Below are positions 1-10,959 of a stretch of DNA of 64,000 nt, piece by piece. Positions within the stretch are counted from its first letter, which is position 1, and every line of letters begins with the position of its first letter. The notes under the pieces are model-generated. The model saw nothing but the letters and a program-made list of their open reading frames with translations. It was not told the origin of the DNA and did not search any database. The translations under genes were made by a program, and so were the position numbers. The stretch comes from Isoetes taiwanensis (Eukaryota > Streptophyta > Lycopodiopsida > Isoetales > Isoetaceae), in contig JAJEKV010000092.1 of assembly GCA_021234155.1 (NCBI GenBank), positions 1,180,001 through 1,244,000 of the forward strand, read 5' to 3'.

Positions 1-1120
1 GTACGCGTCCCTGGTGGGTCATAGGGCTCTTTGCAAATCTTGTTCCCACCGCCGGTGTGATGTCCCCTCGTAGGGTGGGCTGGCCTTGAAGCACTCTGCG
101 CCAAAAGGTTCGAGGATGAGTGTCCAAAGGTAGAACATCTCCCCACGATGCTTGGCAAGAGGTACCGCCTTTGTCTCCTTCCGGATGGGCGGATGCGTGT
201 GGTGGTGGCCCTGGCGGTACACGGATCGAGAATGTGGCCAAGCTGGAAACCTGGTTATATAGAACAAAACAAATCACGTCAAGCGTGTATTAGCCAGCAT
301 AATCATATTGTAGATGTGAAGTTGGAGATGTTTCATAGAAGAAAGAAGAGAAAATCTAGAAAAAACAAAAAACTTATTAGGAGTTCCAGGCAGGGAGTTT
401 TACCATTGTGATAAATGATTAACCACCAATGTTGCTTGTTGCTGACTTGCAAATTACTCAGAAATAATTGTAAAGCATGTGCCTGTAAATCATGATTAGC
501 CTGTTTTTTATTTCCCTTATGCTTAAGGAGGTTGTCCTCTGTTGCAAATCTAGCATCTGAAGCCATGGCTCATGTACCTTGTTTGCATGAGAAATAAGCC
601 CAATTACAAGAACCTTAAAAAACTAAGCAAGAATTTTGATCTGATTTAGAAAAACAAAAGCTTATACGCAGATTTCAAATTACCTGAAACTTCAAGTGGA
701 TTGAAGCTGTTGAAATTAGAAGGGCAAATATAGGATAAACTTGACCACAACATGGATCAATGGAGCAATAAATAAGAGAGACATGACCGATTACCAGCAA
801 TCGAGTTGTTTAAGAGTCCATTGGCTTAGACACATTGGCTCAAACCATAAGCATTTGCAGACCCATCGGCTTATAACACAAGCATTTACACCAAACACAT
901 TTGCGCATCAATGCACTTAAAGTTTTCGCTCATGCCAGTTTGCACCATACCGATTTGCTAAAAGCTCAAAACTTGGATGGATTGTCTCAAAGCTTAGACG
1001 AATGTTGGACAGATTATTCTTGCTCAAATGGCCTTGCAGCAGACGAGTATGCATTCAAATATGCCTACATTTGAATGGCAATAGAACATCCATTATATCT
1101 AAATGGGCAGATTGGATAGA
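1..1120. other. left flank, no gene recognised
   Basis: No open frame here shows a domain I recognise. Around 820-950 there is a loose series of short similar phrases built on cattggctt/catttgc, which reads as decayed low-copy repeat. The last five bases (1116-1120, ATAGA) are the left target-site duplication of the LTR element that follows. Confidence 0.5.
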
Positions 1121-2984
1121 TGTTGCCCCCAAAGGGCAACATGCTAATTGTGGTCTATGCATTCAAAATAGGTTAAGTCACTTTGGAAGACTAGACCAAA
1201 GTTTGGAAGAGCTTGGTAGTCAACATTGATGTGGAGGTCAAAAGGATACTTACTAAGATCAACAAGTGCTCAAGTTCACAAGAGGTATTTTTGAGGTCAA
1301 ATGCTTAGTCAAAAATATCCCCTAGAAGAATCTGGGTTGTGAAGTTTGGAAGACATTTTTTGAAGTTTGGAAGATAAAAAGCTTGGAAGACCCCTGTATG
1401 CATGGCACCAAATCTTGCCTTCTTCTCTCACCCATTTCCATACTCATACCTCATTTCCATTTATCTTTTGCTTAACCATTGAAGTCCACATTTTCATGGC
1501 CATAAAATACCATTATTGACTTTATCATTATCTCTTCTTCTTGCCAAAATCCTTAACCCCATTTTTTATCCTTACCATTGCTTCATAGTTCTTCCATTTC
1601 CCCCATGGTTCATTTTCCCCATTTCCTATGAGCTCTCATGCCTACATGTGCCCATGGTATACCCCTACTCTAAGGCCTAAAGATGCCCTAAGAATATCCT
1701 ATGATTCCCTCCTAAGAGTGCGAAATTTTCATGGTCTTAAAAGGCTTCAAAGATCCCTTGATTATTTTGAGAAAGGTCTTCATAACCATGCTCGAGAAAT
1801 TCTAAAATACCAAAATACAGCATATTCTGGGGATATACCCTCAAAAAATACGGAATCGTATCGCGCCATTTTCACAAAAAATACGGTCGAGAACCCTAAA
1901 ACCTTGTTTCCAGCTCGAATCATACCGGATTTGGCTCCATTGATCTCGCAACCTACCTATTCTTACCCTCCCGCCCTCTAAGAATCAAATGAACCCATAA
2001 ATTAAGGCTAAGATTGAGAAATCATTTGAAAACTAAGCTATATATAGGGGATTCGACAAAAATACTTTTCTGAAGGCCCAGAAGCGCTCAAATCTGACAT
2101 TGATCAATGCTAAGCATGACCTAAAGGATTCTTGAAGTCTCTGAGCACTCCTCGATCAGATCCAAAGAGATTTGGTTGATGTTATCTTCTAAAATTATTT
2201 TATGACCTGAGGTTGATATTTTCCAGCATTTGAAGTGTTGTACTATTATTCCTTACCATTGTGATTGATTTACCTCCATATCAATGAAAATTTGATGACA
2301 AGTTGAAGAAGTTCTTTCTGATATGACTCTTAACAATTTTGCCTTTCAAAAAATCCTACAGAAAATTCCCTTATGCTTCTAATTGCTTTTGGTTCAGTTG
2401 CCATCAATCCTTGAGACATCTGAGACCCATAGGCTTTGAGAAAACCGAAAAATACCATTTACAACTCAAGTTAGAAAATTTTACATTCTGTTTTGACTGT
2501 TCTTGACTGTATTTTGCCAAATCCGAATGCAAAGCATCCAAATGAAGGTCTGACCTCATGCCCCCATTCCTTGCTACCCTTGTGATATATTGGCTTTGAA
2601 AATTCTCAAAAAAATGGTCAGAAACTCTAGGCCTATTTTCCTGATCACTGTTTTCCAGTTTGACTGCTATTGACCAATTTTTGACTCCACTTTAAGCTTG
2701 AATATCTCCCAGGATTATGATCTTACTTGGTCAGGGATTTCACCATTGGATTCCTACAACGTTTTTGTGTCAGTCTAAAGCATTTGACCCAAAAAACCAA
2801 TCCATTATCAACTGCTGTACTAATTTGAGTCAAGGTTCCATTTTCTAGAAATGGGAAAGGTATGAAACTTTAAGTTTTTGGATTCTTTGCTAGATTTATC
2901 TTGCATAGACTGATCACCTTAAGTTGGTCTCAACTCAAGTTAGCTCATTGTGGTTGACCTTTGAAGCCAGGTTGAGGGTCAACA
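1121..2984 (+). repeat. 5' LTR
   Basis: 1864-bp terminal repeat of the first LTR element, matched along its whole length by 9096-10954. It starts TGTTGCCCCC and ends GGGTCAACA. A 117-codon open frame inside it (1628-1981) is interrupted by a TAG in the other LTR, shows no family motif, and is not taken as a gene. The 5' copy has about 30 bp near 2250-2285 that the 3' copy lacks. The 3' copy has short insertions near 10470 and 10870. Confidence 0.95.
2039..2046 (+). promoter_or_regulatory. candidate LTR TATA box
   Basis: TATATATA followed by GGGG in the 5' LTR; the same element is at 10016-10023 in the 3' LTR. It is the clearest TATA-type signal in the repeat and would put the transcription start about 30 bp downstream, leaving a long R-U5 segment. 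Assigned from sequence alone. Confidence 0.5.
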
Positions 2985-2987
2985 TTT

Positions 2988-2999
2988 TGGAGGTCCTAC
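2988..2999 (+). other. primer-binding site, tRNA-Gln type
   Basis: TGGAGGTCCTAC begins three bases after the 5' LTR ends. It is complementary to the 3' end of plant tRNA-Gln (GTAGGACCTCCA), as I recall that tRNA. The position, TGG start and 12-base match are what a minus-strand primer site requires. The commoner tRNA-Met site is not present here. Confidence 0.75.
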
Positions 3000-3027
3000 A
3001 GAGATTCTACCTGGATCTTGAGAACTC

Positions 3028-4353
3028 ATGGCTCCAAAACAGAAATTTCCAGCAGAACAAGAGCCACTAGAAGACCAGGAAGCATCAGAACACTGCAGAG
3101 ATAGGTCTCTCCCCCCAAGTTTTTCAACTGGATTACTCCAGAGCATGCCTTACCAGTTTGAGTTGAATGTTCCTATTCCATTGCCTACTTTTGATTCTAG
3201 CATGAGTGCTAATACCTTTCTGAGAACTTTTGAAGATTACTACAGGGATTATGGTTTTAAAAATGGATGTAAGTTCTCACAATTTGAGAAGTGTTTTAAA
3301 GAGGAGAGTGAAGCGGGTGCTTGGCTGACTTATGAGAAACTTATGGGAACCACCTCCTGGGATGACCTTGTCACCAAGTTTTTAGATAGGTTTGGAAAAC
3401 TTGCTGCTCCCAAGGATCTTGTTAATGAATTGCAAAATTTCTCTATTTATGCAGGTGAAAGTGTTAGTCAATACAAGGAGAGGTTCAGCACCTTCATGAA
3501 CAGATGCCAGAAATGCCAAGTTACCATCCCCACGCTTTTTTTGGTGTCCTCTTTTATTAAAGGCCTATCTTATGGACCAGAAATTCAAAGAAAACTTATC
3601 AAGATTCAAGCTGCAGAAGGTTTTGATTCCATTTACAAGGTCTTTTCCAAAACAACCGAATTGACCAAGATGCTTTCTATCCTACCAGAAAAACACAATG
3701 GCTTTCATCATGATCCCTTCTACCCTGATGCCATTGATGGCCCTTATGAACCTCACCATTCTGTTCCCATCTATGTTGTGCATAAAGAGAAGAAAAAAAC
3801 CAAAGATGAAGAGGCTGACTCTCAAATTTTAGAAGTTAAAGCAGACTTGACAAAGGTAACTGAAGCTTTAGCAGAAGTGACCAAACAACTTGTGGAGCTC
3901 AAAACAAGCAGGGCAGGTAAAACTTATACTGAATGTATCCATTGCAATAGAACTTCACATCCAGCTGATATTTGCTATTGGCAAATATGCCCTAAATGCA
4001 AAAAGAAAGGTCATTTTGGCAGAGAGTGTCCAGTTTGTACTTTTTGCAAGGAGATTGGTCATACTGATCTTAGATGTTCTGTCAAAGAGTATTTTGCCAA
4101 GCAAGAGAGAGAAAAGAAATCTGAAACAACTCCCCATGTAAGGTTTGCTGGATCTACTAGTTCTATAAGGTTTGTACAGGCTACAGAAATGCCAAAGACT
4201 GAAGAAGTAATGGTGGTACAGACCAGAAGCATGGGAGAGGTCCATAGGCCTGCTGAACCCAATAGACATGTTCCAGAGAATTCAAGGAGGTCAACATTAC
4301 CACCAGCTTCTGTTACAGAAGTTCCTCCTCAAGAAATAGCCCCATATCCCTAA
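3028..4353 (+). CDS. gag: gag polyprotein (capsid and nucleocapsid)
   Basis: 441 codons from the first ATG after the primer site. The middle (about residues 45-230) reads as a retrotransposon capsid domain, including the segment with AWLTYEKL and FLDRFGK. A charged, possibly coiled stretch (about 255-295) leads to three zinc knuckles of the form C-X2-C-X4-H-X4-C at residues 303-316, 321-334 and 337-350. These bind element RNA during packaging. Three knuckles is more than the one or two usual in plant Ty3/Gypsy gag. The frame ends in a single TAA (4351-4353) and continues open in the same frame into the protease. The stop is therefore either a readthrough site or a point mutation of a CAA codon. 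Confidence 0.9.
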   Translation: MAPKQKFPAEQEPLEDQEASEHCRDRSLPPSFSTGLLQSMPYQFELNVPIPLPTFDSSMSANTFLRTFEDYYRDYGFKNGCKFSQFEKCFKEESEAGAWLTYEKLMGTTSWDDLVTKFLDRFGKLAAPKDLVNELQNFSIYAGESVSQYKERFSTFMNRCQKCQVTIPTLFLVSSFIKGLSYGPEIQRKLIKIQAAEGFDSIYKVFSKTTELTKMLSILPEKHNGFHHDPFYPDAIDGPYEPHHSVPIYVVHKEKKKTKDEEADSQILEVKADLTKVTEALAEVTKQLVELKTSRAGKTYTECIHCNRTSHPADICYWQICPKCKKKGHFGRECPVCTFCKEIGHTDLRCSVKEYFAKQEREKKSETTPHVRFAGSTSSIRFVQATEMPKTEEVMVVQTRSMGEVHRPAEPNRHVPENSRRSTLPPASVTEVPPQEIAPYP

Positions 4354-5100
4354 CAAAAGTATGGTACGAGAGATCAAGACCTTGATGAATTAGATGTTTT
4401 ACTAAAAAATTCCAAAGTAAGTGTAGACTTATTTACCTTATTAAAGATTGCACCCAGTTATAGGAAAAAATTATTGCAACAAACTACCTTCAGTGAGGCA
4501 GTGGCTTATGTAGGTGTTGCAGATGCTACTAATCTTATTTTGGCTCAAAATGAGGAAGATCCAGGTGCATTTATGTGTTCAGCTACTCTAGGAGGATACT
4601 CTTTTTCTAATGTGTTGCTGGATGGTGGATCACCCTTAAATATCATGCCTTATCATGTTATGAAAAAATGTGGGCTCGAGATAGATAAAAGATCTTCTGT
4701 TTTGTTAAAATCCTTTTCTAATGCTAAAATAGCACCAGTTGGTATTGTGACCAAAGTTCCTGTCAACATTGAAGGTATTGTTGTAGCTGCCAACTTTGTT
4801 GTTGTTGCTTTTGAGGATTTTGGAGAAGATACAGATATATATGATCTCTTGCTGGGAAGAAGATGGATGGCTACAGTTGATGCTAGGCCAGTCTGGTCTC
4901 AAGGGAGGTGTACCATTTCAAATGGTTCCCAGGTGGCTACAATCTACAACCATGATGGCTCTTATGGCTTCAAGGAAGAGGTACATTTTGTTAAAGAATT
5001 GCTAATAGAAGAGCCCTTAGGATCTTATAGCCTAGCAACCCCCAGAACAAAGAAAAGTGTTTTGATCCCCTTGGTTAGGGAATGTGCACTACCTTTTTGA
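4354..5100 (+). pseudogene. pro: aspartic protease part of pol
   Basis: This is the same frame as gag after its TAA. A retropepsin signature is visible: the active-site segment LLDGGSPLNIMP (GAT at about 4621, D-G-G-S variant as in other plant elements) and, about 75 residues on, the partner motif DLLLGRRWM. The enzyme would cut the gag-pol polyprotein. The frame ends in TGA at 5098-5100 while the next domain is read in the +1-shifted frame from about 5084. A small indel therefore lies near 5080-5098. No ATG in a good position opens this segment, which fits expression as a gag-pol fusion. Confidence 0.85.
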
Positions 5101-5713
5101 GAATGGTAAGGAAGGGTGTCTATGGTTTGATAGAGGGATTTCAAAGAAACTAAATGTAGCTTCATCTGCAACTATATTGAAGGATACTTCCAATGAACTC
5201 TTGGCCAAAGTAGGAAGAATCTTTCCCCAAATAACTTCCATTGTAGCAGAGTATAAAGCTTTGATTGCAGGTCTCCAAGAAGCTAAGGCCATGGAGATTT
5301 CAGGCATACACATTTATGGAGACTCTCAATTGGTTTGCAGACAGGTTAGTGGTGAATATCAGGCCAAGAATGCTGATATGGAGTCTTTGAGAAACCAGGT
5401 AATGGGAATGCTTGCTTACTTTACTTCTTGGAAAATTACTCATATCGACGAGGCTAAGGAATTTTGCCCCATATTAGTCATAAATGCATCACAAGAGGAA
5501 GCAACTAATGAAGTCATTATCAACAAACATGGCCAGCAAAGAACTCTGTTTGTGGGAGATCTCTTTGATACACAAAACAAGGAAGAGATTACCAAATTCT
5601 TTGAAGAAAGAAGTGATGTGTTTGCTTGGGATTATTCTGAGCTCATTGGTATCAAGGAAGAGGTATATCAATTTGAAATCAAAATTAAGGAAGGGTGTAA
5701 ACCTATTTTTTAG
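5101..5713 (+). pseudogene. RNase H-like domain upstream of RT
   Basis: The frame is open from 5084 to a TAG at 5711-5713. It reads as an archaeal/plant RNase H1-type fold: an N-terminal Asp in WFDRGISKK, the Glu of VAEYKALI, the Asp of IYGDSQLV, and the helix with GEYQAKNADMESL. The last strand reads ITHIDEAKEFCPILV, where family members carry a further Asp in an ADAL-type motif, so the final catalytic residue looks lost. The tail (about 5560-5710, with DLFDTQNKEEITKFF) resembles the linker that precedes Ty3/Gypsy RT. The TAG (CAG to TAG is the simplest change) separates it from RT in the same frame. Confidence 0.75.
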
Positions 5714-6529
5714 AAGTTAAGGAGGATCAATGCTTCACTCTTAGATCTAATCAAAGATGAATTGCATAAGATGTTGGATGCAGGTGTTATTGTGGAGATC
5801 ATTAATCCTGAATGGGTGTCATGCATTGTTCCAGTAGAAAAGAAGAATGGTGCTTTGAGAATCTGCATAGATTATCGAGACCTAAACAAAGCCACCATTA
5901 AATATTGTTATCCTTTGCCTTTTCTAGAAGAAATTCTGTATGATGTTGCAGGGAGAGACATGTATTCATTTTTAGATGGTTTTTCAGGGTTTAATCAGAT
6001 CAGCATCAAAGAGGAGGATCAGCCAAAGACTTCATTTATCACTCCCTGGGGTACGTATGCGATGAAAAGAATGCCATTTGGTTTAATGAATGCCCCAGCT
6101 AACTTCCAAAGGACAATGGATGTTATTTTCAAATCAATGTCTGTTGAAGAGTTCAGGGTGTATCTAGATGATCTTTGTCTAGGTTCTCATTCCACTAATC
6201 ATGCGGAATTACTTGCAAAAATTTGTTCTCTATGCAGGAGTTTAGGAGTTAATCTAAATCCAAAGAAGTGCATCTTTTTTGCATCAAAAGGACAGCTCTT
6301 AGGACATGAAGTATCCAACCAAGGTATTCAAGTTGCTCAAGATAAGATTGAAGCCCTCAAAAAGCTAGCACCTCCCAAGAATTTAAAGCAGGTTAAGAGT
6401 TTTATTGGTATGACAAGTTTTCTTAGGATGTATATTCCAAATTTTGCTCATATTTCGAGTCCCATCTCTAAGCTGACAAGGGTAGGTAAGTTTTCTAAGT
6501 CTGAAAGCAAGCATATATCTATCACATAG
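5714..6529 (+). pseudogene. pol: reverse transcriptase domain
   Basis: In-frame continuation after the TAG at 5711. Standard RT landmarks occur in order: LRICIDYRDLNKATI, DGFSGFNQI, KRMPFGLMNAPANFQ, and the catalytic box YLDD (6161-6172; most relatives have YVDD or YIDD). After these come LNPKKCIFF and LLGHEVS. The domain would copy element RNA into DNA. It ends at TAG 6527-6529, where relatives usually have Trp before the CQEAF-type start of the connection domain. The coding phase carries straight on, so this is a point mutation and not a domain end. Confidence 0.9.
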
Positions 6530-6964
6530 ACTTCAGAATGCCAAGAGGCTTTTGATTTTCTCATTTCATCCATATGTGAAGCCACACTTTTGAAGAAACC
6601 AGATTTGAGCATGCCATTTTAAGTTTATATCACTGTTACTAAAAAGGCCATAGGTTTAGCCATTTTGCAGGATAAACACACCATAGTATTTGCAAGTAAA
6701 CAATGGTCTGCCCTTGAAGAAAGATATACCAGGATGGAAAAGAGTGCTGTTGCACTCATGTTTCTTATTAATAGACATTTGCTTCTGAAAAATCAAGTCC
6801 AAGTTTACATGAAGCAAAACCCAATGGATTTGCTATTTGGTAAGGCAACCAATAAGCCAAAGATCCAGAGATGGGCTTGTAGGTTGCAAAGTTATGATAT
6901 TTCTGTAAAAGAGTTGCATTTGGTACGAAGTCCTAGCCTCTACTTGCCTTACATATTTTTTGAC
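6530..6964 (+). pseudogene. RT-linked RNase H, degenerate
   Basis: This continues the RT frame (ECQEAFDFL) through a TAA at 6620-6622 and then reads VYITVTKKAIGLAILQD, IVFASKQWSALEERYTRMEK and the ACRLQSYD segment. This is the position of the normal Ty3/Gypsy RNase H. The expected leading catalytic Asp (usually in a TDAS-like motif) is absent: the line reads YITVTKKA. Loss of catalytic residues here is known for Tat-lineage elements that acquired a second RNase H, and agrees with the extra domain upstream of RT. Confidence 0.75.
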
Positions 6965-8260
6965 CATGAAGATGAATTGGACACTACTGACACTTCACTT
7001 GCAGTGGCACATTTAGAGGTAACTCAAGGAGATCAAGCGAAGGGAGGATGGCAGCAACCTATTAGAGACTTTTTACAACATGGGATCATCTCTTCAAGCC
7101 TCACTTCAAGCGAAAAAAGGAGATTCAAGGACAAATGCAGACAATTCAAGTTGATAGACAATGTCTTGTGCAAAGTCAACCGAGGTAGAATCTTGTTGAG
7201 ATGTGTAGATGAAGATGAGTCTGCCCTAATTATCAGAGAAATGCATAAAGGTATCTGTGGAGGACATTTTGCTGGGGATACTACAGCAAAAAAGATTCTC
7301 AGGTCTGGATATTACTGGCCTACTGTTTTTAGAGATTGCTATGAGATCATAAAAACTTGCCATCAATGTCAGATTTTTAGCAAAAGAATTTTATTACCAG
7401 CTGCCCTGAATCCTATCATATCTCCAGGACCTTTTCAGATTTGGGGGCTAGATTATATTGGCCCCATTAATCCTTCTTTTGCAGGTCAACATCAACATAT
7501 CATTGTGGCCACAGATTATTTTACCAAGTGGGCAGAAGCCATACCTTTGAAGCAAGCTAATGCCTTCACAACTGCAAGGTTTTTACATGAATATGTTTGT
7601 GCTAGGTTTGGTATTCCTCTTCAGTTGCATTCTGATAGGGGTACACCTTTTGTTAATGAAGTCATTGCTAACTTGTTGAGCATTTTGAAGGTCAAGCATA
7701 CCAAAAGCTCTTCATACTATCCTCAAGGTAATGGACAAGCTGAAGCTACTAACAAAGTGTTGAAAAATATTCTGCAGAAGACAGTTGAGGTCAACAAAAG
7801 GGATTGGCATGTCAAAATAGTGGATGCACTTTGGGCTTATAGAGTCACTATCAAAACAGCTACAAATCACACACCTTTCAATTTGGTTTATGGCATAGAG
7901 GCAGTTTTACCAGTAGAACTCGAGTTGCCTTCTTTGAGATTGGCTCATAAATTATGCTTACCTTTTGAACATGCTTTGCAGGAAAGATTGGATGCCTTGC
8001 TACATCTAGATGAATATAGAATGGAAGCTGAGAATACTAATTTGCTGAAAAAGGCTAAAGATCTGGCTGCATTCAAAGCTGCACATAGAATACAGGGTAC
8101 CTTTAGGAAGGGAGAGCTTGTCCTTAAGTGGAATAAGTCAAAGGAAGATTCAGCTGGCAAATTTGATAATATTTGGGAAGGACCCTTTGTAGTGCTAGAA
8201 TCTGCAGGTAGGAATCTGTTACCAAATCCTATCAATATCTTGCACTTGAAAAGGTATTAG
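6965..8260 (+). CDS. int: integrase domain of pol
   Basis: This is the C-terminal part of an uninterrupted frame (6665-8260). An H-H-C-C zinc-binding unit is visible (MHKGICGGHF ... TCHQCQ). The catalytic core has Asp in GLDYIGP (codon 7451), Asp in HSDRGTPF (codon 7634) and Glu in GNGQAEATNK (codon 7742). That is a D-X60-D-X35-E layout. The protein ends shortly after the GPF/V-type C-terminal module (WEGPFVVLES) with no chromodomain, so it is not a chromovirus. It would insert the cDNA. This is the best preserved part of the element's pol. Confidence 0.92.
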   Translation, partial: HEDELDTTDTSLAVAHLEVTQGDQAKGGWQQPIRDFLQHGIISSSLTSSEKRRFKDKCRQFKLIDNVLCKVNRGRILLRCVDEDESALIIREMHKGICGGHFAGDTTAKKILRSGYYWPTVFRDCYEIIKTCHQCQIFSKRILLPAALNPIISPGPFQIWGLDYIGPINPSFAGQHQHIIVATDYFTKWAEAIPLKQANAFTTARFLHEYVCARFGIPLQLHSDRGTPFVNEVIANLLSILKVKHTKSSSYYPQGNGQAEATNKVLKNILQKTVEVNKRDWHVKIVDALWAYRVTIKTATNHTPFNLVYGIEAVLPVELELPSLRLAHKLCLPFEHALQERLDALLHLDEYRMEAENTNLLKKAKDLAAFKAAHRIQGTFRKGELVLKWNKSKEDSAGKFDNIWEGPFVVLESAGRNLLPNPINILHLKRY

Positions 8261-9095
8261 GACCAGCATGCTTGCTTGTCCCTCTTTTTACAATAGAAAG
8301 TTCAGAGATCTATAGTAGGTTTAGAATAGTTAGGTCCATTTGACTTTTGAGCACATTACTTTGATAAGTTAGTTTTATGTTTGTAGGTTGGGCTGACCAG
8401 AGGACAGTATAAGTGATCCTAAGAAGAGAATGATTACTAATGCTTTACCAAGTGCCATATGCAGGAGCATCCTTTTTCCATCCCTATTCACCTGCCATAA
8501 GTGGTCCTGCTACCCATTTAGACTTCTCACTCTTGTTCTCATTCCCATAAAAGCACTCTGCACTTCAACTTCACCACCATAGCAGAGTTGCAAGGATTTG
8601 AGACTAACTAGTTTGTGTGTTTCCATGACAGGTGCATCCTTTCTCCATTTTTCATCATCCGTCATAAGTGGTCCTGCTATCCATTTAAACTCCTTATCCT
8701 TGTTTTCATTCCCAAAAGAAAGCACTCTGCAATTCAGCTTCACCACCATAGCAGAGTTGCAGTTTTTAAAAGATCAAGAAGGAGATATACATTTTCTTGT
8801 TTTGGCAAGATCTCAACATTTGCACATTCACCTCATCCTCATACACTCCATACACTCCATCCCCATCAGCACCCTATCATATTCACACTCATTCTCACCT
8901 TTTTTCACTCATCATATTCCATTCACATCATCTTATCACCATATTCACACTCCTTCCATCAACACTTGCACTTTACACTCTCACTCTATCATGTTCTCAC
9001 TTAGACACCTTGGTACAAAGTTGAAGACCCCTCCATGTATTCACTTTTGGCATTATATGGCTGAGGGGACTAGCCATTTTCTTGTTTTGGCGAGA
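8261..9095 (+). other. spacer between pol and 3' LTR
   Basis: About 830 bp without credible coding. It contains a roughly 135-bp segment present twice (about 8463-8597 and 8630-8765, offset about 167 bp), each ending in the phrase accatagcagagttgca. A C-rich, T-rich stretch of cactcattc-type phrases follows at 8820-9000. I do not see a clean polypurine tract touching the 3' LTR; the last bases are ttggcgaga, and gaggggac occurs about 30 bp earlier. Confidence 0.7.
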
Positions 9096-10954
9096 TGTTG
9101 CCCCCAAAGGGCAACATGCTAATTGTGGTCTATGCATTCAAAATAGGTTAAGTCACTTTGGAAGACTAGGTCAAAGTTCGGAAGAGCTTGGTAGTCAACA
9201 TTGATGTGGAGGTCAAAAGGATACTTACTAAGATCAACAAGTGCTCAAGTTCACAAGAGGTATTTTTGAGGTCAAATGCTTAGTCAAAAATATCCCCTAG
9301 AAGAATCTGGGTTATGAAGTTTGGAAGACATTTTTTGAAGTTTGGAAGATAAAGAGCTTGGAAGACCCCCTTATGCACGGCACCAAATCTTGCCTTCTTC
9401 TCTCACCCATTTCCATACTCATACCTCATTTCCATTTATCTTTTGCTTAACCATTGAAGTCCACATTTTCATGGCCATAAAATACCATTATTGACTTTAT
9501 CATTATTTCTTCTTCTTGCCAAAATCCTTAACCCCATTTTTTATCCTTACCATTGCTTCATAGTTCTTCCATTTCCCCCATGGTTCATTTTCCCCATTTC
9601 CTATGAGCTCTCATGCCTACACGTGTCCCCATGGTATACCCCTACTCTAAGGCCTAAAGATGCCCTAAGAATATCCTATAATTCCCTCCTAAGAGTGCGA
9701 AATTTTCATGGTCTTAAAAGGCTTCAAAGATCCCTTGATTATTTTTAGAAAGGTCTTCATAACCATGCTCGAGAAATTCTAAAATACCAAAATACAGCAT
9801 ATTCTGGGGATATACCCTCAAAAAATACGGAATCGTATCGCACCATTTTCACAAAAAATACAGTCGAGAACCCTAAAACCTTGTTTCCAGCTCGAATCAT
9901 ACCGGATTTGGCTCCATTGATCTCGCAACCTACCTATTCTTACCCTCCCGCCCTCTAAGAATCAAATGAACCCATAAATTAAGGCTAAGATTGAGAAATC
10001 ATTTGAAAACTAAGCTATATATAGGGGATTCGACAAAAATACTTTTCTGAAGGCCCAGAAGCGCTCAAATCTGACATTGATCAATGCTAAGCATGACCTG
10101 AAGGATTCTTGAAGTCTTTAAGCACTCCTCGATCAGATCCAAGGAGATTTGGTTGATATTATCTTCTAAAATTATTTTATGACCTGAGGTTGATATGTTC
10201 CAGCATTTGAAGTGTTGAAGTACTATTATCAATGAAAATTTGATGACAAGTTGAAGAAGTTCTTTCTGATATGACTCTTAACAATTTTGCCTTTCAAATT
10301 ATCCTACAGAAAATTCCCTTATGCTTCTAATTGCTTTTAATCCTTAAGACATCTGAGACCCATAGGCTTTGAGAAAACCAAAAAATACCATTTACAACTC
10401 AAGTTAGAAAATTTTACATTCTGTTTTGACTGTTCTTGACTGTATTTTGCCAAATCCGAATGCAAAAATACCCATCAGCATCCAAATGAAGGTCTGACCT
10501 CATGCCCCCATTCCTTGCTACCCTTGTGATATATTGGCTTTGAAAATTCTCAAAAAAATGGTCAGAAACTCTAGATCTATTTTCCTGATCACTATTTTCC
10601 AGTTTGACTCCTATTGACCAATTTTTGACTCCACTTTAAGCTTGAATATCTCCCAGGATTATGATCTGACTTGGTCAAGGATTTCACCATTGGATCCCTA
10701 CAACTTTTTTGTGTCAGTCTAAAGCATTTGATCCAAAAAACCAATCCATTATCGACTGCTGTACTAATTTGAGTCAAGGTTCCATTTTCTAGAAATGGGA
10801 AAGGTATGAAACTTTAAGTTTTTGGATTCTTTGCTGGATTTATCTTGCATAGACTGATCACCTTAAGTGATCTGGAGGTTCTAAACCCCAACTTGGGTCT
10901 CAACTCAAGTTGGCTCATTGTGGTTGACCTTTGAAGCCAGGTTGAGGGTCAACA
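9096..10954 (+). repeat. 3' LTR
   Basis: 1859-bp copy of the 5' LTR with the same ends (TGTTG ... CAACA). It is followed immediately by the target duplication ATAGA at 10955-10959. It differs from the 5' LTR by scattered single bases and a few indels. Confidence 0.95.
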
Positions 10955-10959
10955 ATAGA

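Larger units (their letters stand above)
1121..10954 (+). mobile_element. complete Ty3/Gypsy LTR retrotransposon, Tat-like, coding region broken
   Basis: Two long direct repeats (1121-2984 and 9096-10954) begin TGTTG and end CAACA. They are flanked by identical 5-bp target duplications ATAGA (1116-1120 and 10955-10959). A tRNA primer site follows the left LTR. Between the LTRs lie gag, protease, an RNase H-like domain, reverse transcriptase, a second RNase H and integrase, in one direction. The order protease-RT-RNaseH-integrase marks Ty3/Gypsy. The extra archaeal-type RNase H-like domain and the degenerate RT-linked RNase H recall the Tat lineage. The two LTRs are very similar apart from small indels, so insertion looks recent. 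Nevertheless the coding frame holds stops at 4351, 5711, 6527 and 6620 and a frameshift near 5080-5098, so this copy probably moved using proteins supplied by another. Confidence 0.95.

Noticed and set aside
1628-1981. Gene inside the 5' LTR
   Set aside because: The same frame is interrupted by TAG in the 3' LTR and shows no known motif.
8598-9122. Ser/His-rich open frames after pol
   Set aside because: They arise from cactcattc-rich DNA and a duplicated block; overlapping frames, no motif.
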